Assembly: GCA_002436105.1 (NCBI GenBank) | Contig: DIXU01000009.1 | Location: 124,001-188,000, forward strand | Direction of reading: 5' to 3' | Source of the DNA: Candidatus Aminicenantes bacterium UBA6072 | GTDB lineage: Bacteria > Acidobacteriota > Aminicenantia > UBA2199 | DNA: 64,000 nucleotides | Shown here: positions 33,265 through 40,271 of the stretch, piece after piece | How the letters are laid out: every line of letters begins with the position of its first letter | How positions within the stretch are numbered: the stretch's first letter is position 1 | Made by a program: the position numbers and the translations under genes | Notes under the pieces: model-generated | Told to the model about the DNA's origin: nothing | What the model saw: the letters and a program-made list of their open reading frames with translations, nothing else | The model's database searches: none

Positions 33265-33966
33265 ATGAAAAAAATCATCCTGGTAATGCTGACGCTCATA
33301 GCCGGCGCCATCCCGCTGCTGGGCAAGGCCTCGGTTCAGGTCGATTGGGTCAGCCGCTACGTCTGGCGCGGTTTCGACCTGCTGCCGGACAACCATGCCG
33401 CCATCCAGCCGTCGTTCACCGTAGACCTGGGCCGGAGCGGAGTTTCCCTCAGCGTGTGGAGCAGCTTCGCATTGGAGAGGCGGGACGCATTCAGGCCCGA
33501 CGACGAGATCGACGTGACCCTCTCCTGCGCGGTGCCCTTGCCGGAGGGCTGGGAGATGTCCGTCGGCCTCAACCATTACGGCTACTGGTTCGCCGACGGC
33601 TTCACGTTCAGGGACAACACCTCGCAGGAAATTTTCGCCGTGCTGGCCCGGATCGACCTGCCGTTGTCGCCGACGCTTTCCGTCTATCACGATTTCAACC
33701 TGGGGAGCGGCCTTTATGTCACCTTCGGCGGCAGCCGCGAGCTGAAATTGAGTGAAAGGATCAGCATGGAAATGGGCGGGCTCATCGGATTCAATAGCCG
33801 TCAGTATATCGCCGGGACGGGGTTTTCCAATGTCGACCTATACGTCAAGACGCCGCTGGCGCTGGGCAAGCTGACGCTGATCCCATCGCTCAACGTGATG
33901 ATCCCGCTCCTGGACGAGGTCAACGAGGAGACGGAGGTCTGGTTCGGCTTCTCCGCGGCGCTTTGA
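33265..33966 (+). CDS. TorF/Gcw_chp-type outer-membrane porin-like protein
   Basis: 233 residues. Signal peptide (MKKIILVMLTLIAGAIPLLG) and the characteristic VDWVSRYVWRGFDLLPDN opening, which defines the TorF/Gcw_chp putative porin group, followed by alternating beta-strands (HYGYWFADGFTFRDNTSQEI, LSPTLSVYHDFNLGSGLYVT) and an aromatic last strand ending FGFSAAL. It probably forms a small outer-membrane channel. It lies 47 nt after the DUF1028 gene and is convergent with the multicopper oxidase gene. Confidence 0.8.
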   Translation: MKKIILVMLTLIAGAIPLLGKASVQVDWVSRYVWRGFDLLPDNHAAIQPSFTVDLGRSGVSLSVWSSFALERRDAFRPDDEIDVTLSCAVPLPEGWEMSVGLNHYGYWFADGFTFRDNTSQEIFAVLARIDLPLSPTLSVYHDFNLGSGLYVTFGGSRELKLSERISMEMGGLIGFNSRQYIAGTGFSNVDLYVKTPLALGKLTLIPSLNVMIPLLDEVNEETEVWFGFSAAL

Positions 33967-34090
33967 ACCCGGGGGCCATTTCCCGGCGATCGTGAGGGAT
34001 TCCCGCGAGCCTTGCTCCCAGATGGATGGCCCCTCCGCGCAACGGGGAACACCCGCCTTGCCGCGGGCCGGCCGGTCCGGAATCGGCGCG

Positions 34091-34132
34091 CGGGTCCCGG
34101 AGGGGGCCCATCGGCCGCCCCTCCGGAACCCG
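34091..34132. terminator. Long hairpin between convergent porin and oxidase genes
   Basis: CGGGTCCCGGAGGGG (34091-34105) pairs with CCCCTCCGGAACCCG (34118-34132), 15 bp with one mismatch and a 12-nt loop. No U-tract on either side. It probably blocks transcription from both directions. Nothing else was seen in the 180-nt gap. Confidence 0.7.
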
Positions 34133-34147
34133 CGCCTCAATGTCTTC

Positions 34148-37100
34148 TTACTTGGTCGTGCAAGTCGCTATGTTCGAGGGCAATGACTGGCCAACGCCCG
34201 CCTTGTAGGCGATGACCCGGTAGGAATAGGTGGTGAGGTGAGCGGTCGTGGCATCCACGTAATAGATGGTATTGGCCGGGACCGTAGCGATCCGGCTGAA
34301 GGTGCCCGAACCCGTTTTCCGCTGGATGTAGAAGCCCGTTTCATCGCCCGAGTTGTCCCTCCAGGTCAGGCGCACGCGGCCGTTGTCGCGGGGGTTGGCC
34401 ACCAGATTGCTGGGGGCATTGGGGACCCCGGCACCCGGTGTCGCTGTCGCCGTGTTGGAAGGGGGCGAGTCGCCCACATCGTTGGTGGCGAACACCCGGT
34501 AGGTGTAGGTGATATTGGGCTGAACCGTGGTGTCGGAATATGACGTGGCGGCCGGGTTGGCGATCACGAAGCTGACCGGCCAGCTGCCGCCGCTGTCCGT
34601 GCTGCGCTCCACCCGGTAGCCTGTCGGCGGGGTTCCCGCGGCAGCCGCGACCCAGGCGAGATTGACCTTGTAGCTGGAGGCGGCGACGGCGGTCAGTGAG
34701 GTTGGCGCATCAGGCATCAGCGACTCGTCCAGGGCCGCCGTATTGGAATAGGCCGAGTTGGCCGACTTGACGGGGAAGCCGGGAGTTTCGGTGTCACCGA
34801 CCACGTTGTTGGCCATCACCCGGTAGAAATAATTCGTCCCGACGACGATGGTGGTGTCGGTATAGTTGGACACGTTGGCGAGAGTGGTGAAGGCCGTCAG
34901 GCCGGTCGTGAACGTGTTGTCGATCGCCCGCTCGATGGTGAAGCCGGTCTCGTTCCAGGAGTTATCCGTCCAGGTAATGTTGGCGCTCGACATGAGGGGC
35001 ACGGAGACCGCCGCCAGGTTGGATGGAGCGCTCGGCGGCGTGGCGAAACAAAGCCCGTGCATCATGTCCATCTCCTCGTGGCCGAGAATGTGGCAGTGCC
35101 AGACATACTCCCAGCCGAAGTTGACCGGGTGGTTGACCACGGTTACCGGATTGCCGGCCGGGTCCTTGTAGCCGCCCGGGCCTCCGGGCAGCACGACCCC
35201 GGCCTCCTTGGTCGGGTCGATCAGGCGGATGCTGTTGGGAACTTCGAAAGGCTGGGTGGGGGCCACCGGCCTCATGGCCACGATCGTGTCCTCCAGCGGG
35301 TTGACGCGGACGGTCTCTTTCCAGCCCAGCTCGTTGGCGTCGGGGGGGGTGACGGCATTATCCCAGGCCACGCGGTTGATCAGCTGAACGTTGAAAAGGT
35401 GGAAATGGATCGGGTGGGTATCGACGCCGTTGTGCGTTATCTTCCAGATCTGCGTCCCGTCCCCGGCCACCGGCGCCATGGGGGTCATGGACGTCTCCAT
35501 GACGTCAACCGGTGGCGAGAGATACGGATAGAGGGTGAAGCGCTGCACTCCGGAGCCTACGGGCAGCTCGACCCCCAGGAAGCCGCTCATGCGCCCGTAT
35601 TCCGTGTCGAACGCTTCGCCCATCTCATCCTGGATCGCTTTCGGCTCGAAGGGGATGGTCACGGTGTTGCCGGCCACGGTCTCGAAGGTCTTGGCATTGT
35701 CGTGGATACGCACGAAGGGGTCGGAGGGGAAGCTGTCGTTGTAAGCGGTATTGTACCTGGATTCGGGGATGATGATCGGCGCATGCGAGAGCTCGAAAAC
35801 GCCGCTCTTGTCCGCCGTTTTGGCGAACGCCTGCTTCAGGGCATTGAGGGGATAGGCGGCAGCCGCGCTCCCGACGACGCGGATCTGCATGATGGTGCGC
35901 GTGTTGGGGCCGTATCCGGCCTGGGTCGGGGGCGTGCCTCCCGAGAGGATCTGGTCCGGGTTGCCGGTGTAATAGTCATAGCGCGGGTCCAGGGCCGGGA
36001 AAGCGGCGGGGGCGTCATTATAGACGATAATGGTTTTCCCGGCATAAGCGGAGAAATCCACGATGACGTCGGCGCGCTCGGCGCAGCCCAGGAGCAGGGA
36101 ATGATCCTGAACGAGGCCGAAGTTAAAGGTCGTCGGGTTCAGGTTCCAGGTGATCGGCTGGTTGGGGATCACCACCGGCGCGGGCAGGAAGCCGCCCTCG
36201 GTGCCGATCTGGATCCAGCTCGGTCCGACGGTCGCCGGATCGGGTACCCCGCCTTCACGGCCATCCTTCGGCCATGTGGGCGGAAAACCCGTCGTGGCGG
36301 CTGCCGGCACCATCTTCACCTCGGTGTCGATCCGGCCGTCGGCGGTGACGACTGCCGGGTCGGCGACATACATCTGCAGATTGAAGAAGCGGTCGTTGCT
36401 GCCGTTCAGGATGCGGAAACGGTAGGCCTTTGGCTCCACCTCAAGGTAGGGATAGAGGGTGCCGTTGACCAGCGGCGTGTCCAGGAACGCCTCCATGGCC
36501 ATCGAGGGATTGGGGGTCCCGGGCATGACGTTGGGCTCCCATTCGGCGGTCCCGAAATAGGGGTTCGCCACCGGGCCGTGGGTGATGTTCGAGGTCGGCG
36601 GCCAGAACCAGGGGCCATAGTGCCAGCGTCCGAAGGCATTCATGCCGCTGGGGTCCACGGGGTTCTGGTTGGGCATGTAGACATGGGGCATCCAGAGGTC
36701 GCCGGTATGCGGCACGGGCGGCGTGGATCCCCAGTTCCAGGTCGGGTCCTGGGCCGCAATGGTGGAAGCGTCCACGAAGGTCTTCTCCTGGATGATCAGC
36801 GGAATGCCCAGACCGGGCAGTAATTCGCGAAAGCTGGGGTTGACACCGGTGACATTGGTCCCGTTGATCAGATCGGCCTCGACCGGATCGGTCACCAGGT
36901 AGCCCGCGACCTCTCCGGCATAGACGTTCAACCGGGTCGTGCCCAGCGCATGGTCATGGTAGAACAAGAACCTCGAACTGTGCTGGTTGTTGAAATAATA
37001 GGTGATCGCCCCGGGGCCGGGATCGGGCATGTCGGGGACATTCATGGCGCTGACCCCCCGGGGATACGAGGTGCTTTCGCCCGCAGGGGTGATCCACTGG

Positions 37101-38098
37101 TGCGGCGTGCCGTCGCTGATCCAGGGGGTAACGCCGCCGTGAAGGTGGATCACGGCTCGGTTCTGGGTATACGATTCTCCCATCAGCGGGCCCATGCCGG
37201 CGCCCATCAGGGTGGTGTCGACCGGGATAAAGAGATTGCCGGCCGCTCCCGTGTCCAGGCTGTTGGTGAATTTGAGGCGCACGGCCCGGTCCTTCTCGGC
37301 GATGATCAGCGGGCCGAGATAATGGAACTGGTTCACGCTGGGATCGGGGGCATTGGTCTGGCGGTAGCCGCGCAGCTTCGTCGGCGGCAGGTCGGTATGC
37401 AGTTTTTCAAAATAATCGCCCACTTCGAGTTCGTAGTAATCCGAACCGGAGTAGGCTGCCGCGTTCGGAACCGCGACGGGGATGTACTGCCCAAGGCCAT
37501 TGGCGTTGGCGCTGCCGAGTCCCGGCAACCGGTCGATGAACTTGCGGATGCCGCCGGAAAGGACGCCGCCGATGACGGCGGTGGCGTCGGCGTCAACGCC
37601 GGTGGGATCGGTGATCAGCACGATCGGGGCAGTGTAGTTGCTGCCGGCGGCGGTCAGGGTGATGCCCCGGATCACGCCGCTGGCGTCGATCGTGGCAGTG
37701 GCGGTGGCACCGGACCCGGTGCCGTAATAATCCTCGATGCTCACGAGCGGGGCGGTATACCCGCTGCCTCCCTCATTCAAAACAACGGCGGCGATGCCGC
37801 CCTTGGGCATCGGGCTGTTGGCGTAGTTCGCCCACGGTCCGAAGTAATGAGGCACTCCGCCGGGGTCAAGCACGGGCGGGATCATCCGGTCCGTTTGCGA
37901 AAAATGGTCGAGCAACATCTTTTTGAAGCGCAGCGCAGCTTGCTCCCTCTCAATGGGATCGATCTTCTGCTGGGCGGCGCTTGTGCCCGGCTTCCTGGCT
38001 TTTTCCCCAGGGGCAGCCGCCTGGCCTGAATTGATGGCCAGACCGAGAACAATCAGGAACATTGCCAGACACATGAAACCGATTGCCTTTCTTTTCAT
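34148..38098 (-). CDS. Secreted multicopper oxidase with C-terminal fibronectin type III repeats
   Basis: 1316 residues, about twice the size of CotA or CueO. After a signal peptide comes an insert of two GSGYTAPLVSI-type beta repeats (about 95-165), then three cupredoxin domains. Copper ligands: HLHGG near 316, FYHDHALG near 381, THPIHFHLF near 895, and WHCHILGHEEMDMM near 1006 (T1 Cys and axial Met). The last 300 residues are three FnIII domains (APSNLAAVSV, APTSLTAVAA, APSNLVANPR). It resembles CotA/bilirubin-oxidase types that oxidise metals or phenolics with O2. ATG 38098 follows AAGGAGGA. A sigma-54 promoter lies at 38176-38192. Confidence 0.93.
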   Translation of the reverse strand: MKRKAIGFMCLAMFLIVLGLAINSGQAAAPGEKARKPGTSAAQQKIDPIEREQAALRFKKMLLDHFSQTDRMIPPVLDPGGVPHYFGPWANYANSPMPKGGIAAVVLNEGGSGYTAPLVSIEDYYGTGSGATATATIDASGVIRGITLTAAGSNYTAPIVLITDPTGVDADATAVIGGVLSGGIRKFIDRLPGLGSANANGLGQYIPVAVPNAAAYSGSDYYELEVGDYFEKLHTDLPPTKLRGYRQTNAPDPSVNQFHYLGPLIIAEKDRAVRLKFTNSLDTGAAGNLFIPVDTTLMGAGMGPLMGESYTQNRAVIHLHGGVTPWISDGTPHQWITPAGESTSYPRGVSAMNVPDMPDPGPGAITYYFNNQHSSRFLFYHDHALGTTRLNVYAGEVAGYLVTDPVEADLINGTNVTGVNPSFRELLPGLGIPLIIQEKTFVDASTIAAQDPTWNWGSTPPVPHTGDLWMPHVYMPNQNPVDPSGMNAFGRWHYGPWFWPPTSNITHGPVANPYFGTAEWEPNVMPGTPNPSMAMEAFLDTPLVNGTLYPYLEVEPKAYRFRILNGSNDRFFNLQMYVADPAVVTADGRIDTEVKMVPAAATTGFPPTWPKDGREGGVPDPATVGPSWIQIGTEGGFLPAPVVIPNQPITWNLNPTTFNFGLVQDHSLLLGCAERADVIVDFSAYAGKTIIVYNDAPAAFPALDPRYDYYTGNPDQILSGGTPPTQAGYGPNTRTIMQIRVVGSAAAAYPLNALKQAFAKTADKSGVFELSHAPIIIPESRYNTAYNDSFPSDPFVRIHDNAKTFETVAGNTVTIPFEPKAIQDEMGEAFDTEYGRMSGFLGVELPVGSGVQRFTLYPYLSPPVDVMETSMTPMAPVAGDGTQIWKITHNGVDTHPIHFHLFNVQLINRVAWDNAVTPPDANELGWKETVRVNPLEDTIVAMRPVAPTQPFEVPNSIRLIDPTKEAGVVLPGGPGGYKDPAGNPVTVVNHPVNFGWEYVWHCHILGHEEMDMMHGLCFATPPSAPSNLAAVSVPLMSSANITWTDNSWNETGFTIERAIDNTFTTGLTAFTTLANVSNYTDTTIVVGTNYFYRVMANNVVGDTETPGFPVKSANSAYSNTAALDESLMPDAPTSLTAVAASSYKVNLAWVAAAAGTPPTGYRVERSTDSGGSWPVSFVIANPAATSYSDTTVQPNITYTYRVFATNDVGDSPPSNTATATPGAGVPNAPSNLVANPRDNGRVRLTWRDNSGDETGFYIQRKTGSGTFSRIATVPANTIYYVDATTAHLTTYSYRVIAYKAGVGQSLPSNIATCTTK

Positions 38099-38175
38099 TT
38101 GCCGTTCCTCCTTATCCGAAAAAATCAAAAGCCGCACAAAAGAAAAATCATTTTTTCAGTGATCGCAATACCATA

Positions 38176-38192
38176 AGCAAATCCGATGCCAA
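38176..38192 (-). promoter_or_regulatory. Sigma-54 (-24/-12) promoter of the multicopper oxidase gene
   Basis: Minus strand TTGGCATCGGATTTGCT: GG and GC separated by exactly 10 nt, matching the TTGGCAC-N5-TTGC consensus. Transcription would start near 38165, giving a leader of about 67 nt with a strong ribosome site. Confidence 0.8.
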
Positions 38193-38284
38193 GCGAAAAA
38201 TTTTTCCCAAAGGGGTGGAAAAAATACCGTTTCAGTGGCATATCGCCCACCCGGATGAGCCGCGGATGAGGATTGCGAAACAGA

Positions 38285-38304
38285 TCGTCCTGAAAAAAAG
38301 GAAA
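38285..38304 (-). promoter_or_regulatory. Candidate activator-binding site upstream of the oxidase promoter
   Basis: Read on the plus strand: GTCCT, eight A-rich bases, GGAAA, running into the palindrome AGGAAATTTCCT (38299-38310). It matches the element at 49779-49799 and lies about 115 bp upstream of the sigma-54 site, the usual distance for an enhancer. Confidence 0.6.
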
Positions 38305-38332
38305 TTTCCTGTCCGCCAGTAATGCCGTCTCA

Positions 38333-38704
38333 TCAGTGGCTCGCCTCGACCATCTTTCTGACGATCTGGTGCAGGCCGGCGTAATTGTCATTCTTCTGGC
38401 AGCAAAAACGCGGCCGCAGAAGATGGGCCTGCCTCAAGGTGCTCTCCTGCCAATCGGGAAGAACCAGGATGATGCCGATATCCTGGATCAGATCGCCGAG
38501 ATCCTGCATTTCCTTGAGTTCCCTGGCATTGGCCGCGGCCAGGACGGCGATGGAATCGGGTTCCACGAAATAATGCATCCTTTCCCTGAAATCCGCCAAG
38601 CGGGTGAAGCGCTCGATCTCCCATCCCGGGGCCGCCGCAAGGAGCGCGTCTTCCAGCCTCCGGCCTTCGCTGCTGTCCGCGATCTCATAATGGAATATCT
38701 GCAT
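38333..38704 (-). CDS. Small receiver-like protein of unknown function
   Basis: 123 residues, no signal peptide. The alternation of short strands and helices (VEPDSIAVLAAANARELKEM, LIQDIGIILVLPDWQESTLR, KNDNYAGLHQIVRKMVEASH) resembles a degenerate CheY-like alpha/beta fold with no phosphoacceptor Asp in the expected place. It sits between the sigma-54 activator gene and the oxidase promoter, on the same strand, and a sigma-54-like site (38761-38776) lies 57 nt upstream. A regulatory role in the same circuit is inferred from position only. Confidence 0.6.
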   Translation of the reverse strand: MQIFHYEIADSSEGRRLEDALLAAAPGWEIERFTRLADFRERMHYFVEPDSIAVLAAANARELKEMQDLGDLIQDIGIILVLPDWQESTLRQAHLLRPRFCCQKNDNYAGLHQIVRKMVEASH

Positions 38705-38760
38705 GCTTCACACTTCCGTTGTGGTCACTCATTTTCGGGAATGCTTCCAAGAATATTCAA

Positions 38761-38776
38761 TCAAGAAACATGCCAA
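38761..38776 (-). promoter_or_regulatory. Imperfect sigma-54-like promoter before the 123-residue gene
   Basis: Minus strand TTGGCATGTTTCTTGA: GG then N10 then GA instead of GC. The first 14 bases closely match the receptor-operon promoter (TTGGCGCGTTTCTTGC). The loss of C at -12 weakens the case. Confidence 0.4.
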
Positions 38777-38812
38777 GTCCCGGGGCGGGGGACGCGGCGA
38801 GAGGACGAAAAC

Positions 38813-40240
38813 TCAGTGGCTCTTCGGGCCGGGCGGCAGCAGATATTTCTTCAGCAGGGCGTAAAGGCGCGAGCGGGACAAGCCGGAAACGCGGCAGGCA
38901 TCCGCGATGTCGCCGGCGGTGAATTCCATCAGGTCCTTGAAGTACTGCTTCTCGGCGGCTGAAACGGCCGTGCGGTGGAATTCCTTCAGCGACAGCGGCG
39001 CGGTCGGGGCCGGGAGTTGGGCTGCCGGCGCCTCCGGGTCCTTCGCCGTGGACTGGACCCGGTCACGGGCCACCTGGATGCGGATATGGGTGGGCAGGTG
39101 CTTGGAGTGGATGACCGATTCTCCGCCGGCGGACAGCAGCGTTTTTTCCAGGGCCTGGATCAGTTCGCGGATATTCCCCGGCCAAGGGTACTGCCCGGTC
39201 ACATTCCAGAAATCGGAGGAGTATTGCTTGGGGGCCAGGCGGTAGCGCTGGTACAGCTGGTCCATGTAATGCAGGATCAGATCCTTGATGTCGTCCCGGC
39301 GCTCGCGCAGCGGCGGCAGCTCGATCACCAGCGAACGCAGGCGGAAGAGCAGGTCCTCGCGGAATTTCCCCAGGCGGACCATCAGGTCGAGGTCGCGGTG
39401 GGTCGCCACCACCAGCCGGAAGTCGCTGGTGACCTCGCTTCCCCCTCCGACCGGACGGAACCGGTGCTCCTGGATGACGCGCAGGAAGCTTTTTTGCATG
39501 GCCAGGGGCAACTCGCCGATCTCGTCGAGAAACAGCGTCCCCTTGTCGGCCTGCTTGATCAGCCCATCCTGGCTGACATAGGCCCCGGTGAAAGATCCGC
39601 GCGCATGCCCGAACAGGACGCTCTCCACCAGTGTTTCCGGCAGCGCCGTGCAGTCGACGACCACGAAATTGCCCTGGCGCCTGCGGCTGTTGGCGTGTAT
39701 GGCCCTGGCGAAGAGTTCCTTGCCGGTCCCGGTCTCGCCGGTGAGGATGACATTGACGTCGCTCTGCGCCGCCTGCGCCAGGAGATTGAGGCTGGCCGCC
39801 AGGGGCTTCGAATTGCCGATGATTTCCTTCCTGTCCAGAGACAGCGAGGATCCGCGGTGTCCTTTTTCGGTCCGGTAGTCCAGGATCTGGTCGATGTGCA
39901 GCTGGATGAGCTCCGGCGATATGGGTGCGGCGATATAATCCCAGGCGCCGTTGGCGATGGCCTGCTCCGCCTCGTCGGGGCTGCCTTGCGTGGTGGTGAT
40001 GACGATCTCCGGGGAGAGTTCGTTGACCTTGATTTTCGTGATGCCTTCCACGCCGCTGCCGTCGGGGAGCCGCGCTTCAAGGAACACGAGGGCAAAGGCG
40101 CCGGATGTGATCTTGCGCAGCCCCTCGCTGAGGGAATGGGCGCAACTGGGGGCATGTCCCAGATGGCTCACCGCATCGAGGATCATCTGGCAGCGCTGCC
40201 TGTCATTGTGAATGACCAGGATGTTTTCCGGCGCCCTCAT
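38813..40240 (-). CDS. Sigma-54-dependent transcriptional activator with degenerate receiver domain
   Basis: 475 residues: receiver (1-125), AAA+ (about 145-380) and Fis-type HTH (about 435-475). The AAA+ part is intact: GETGTGKELFARAIH, RGSFTGAY (GAFTGA loop with Ser), GTLFLDEIGELPLAMQ. HTH: GDIADACRVSGLSRSRLYAL. In the receiver the phosphoacceptor position is Glu55 (ALVFLEARLPDGSG), the conserved Lys is Ala105, and one pocket Asp is Asn12, so ordinary phosphorylation is unlikely. ATG 40240 follows GGGGAG. It is 31 nt downstream of a PAS/GAF sensor gene and probably activates the two sigma-54 promoters nearby. Confidence 0.93.
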   Translation of the reverse strand: MRAPENILVIHNDRQRCQMILDAVSHLGHAPSCAHSLSEGLRKITSGAFALVFLEARLPDGSGVEGITKIKVNELSPEIVITTTQGSPDEAEQAIANGAWDYIAAPISPELIQLHIDQILDYRTEKGHRGSSLSLDRKEIIGNSKPLAASLNLLAQAAQSDVNVILTGETGTGKELFARAIHANSRRRQGNFVVVDCTALPETLVESVLFGHARGSFTGAYVSQDGLIKQADKGTLFLDEIGELPLAMQKSFLRVIQEHRFRPVGGGSEVTSDFRLVVATHRDLDLMVRLGKFREDLLFRLRSLVIELPPLRERRDDIKDLILHYMDQLYQRYRLAPKQYSSDFWNVTGQYPWPGNIRELIQALEKTLLSAGGESVIHSKHLPTHIRIQVARDRVQSTAKDPEAPAAQLPAPTAPLSLKEFHRTAVSAAEKQYFKDLMEFTAGDIADACRVSGLSRSRLYALLKKYLLPPGPKSH

Positions 40241-40271
40241 GATCTCCCCTTCCGGGTTGGAGCTAGGTCTC

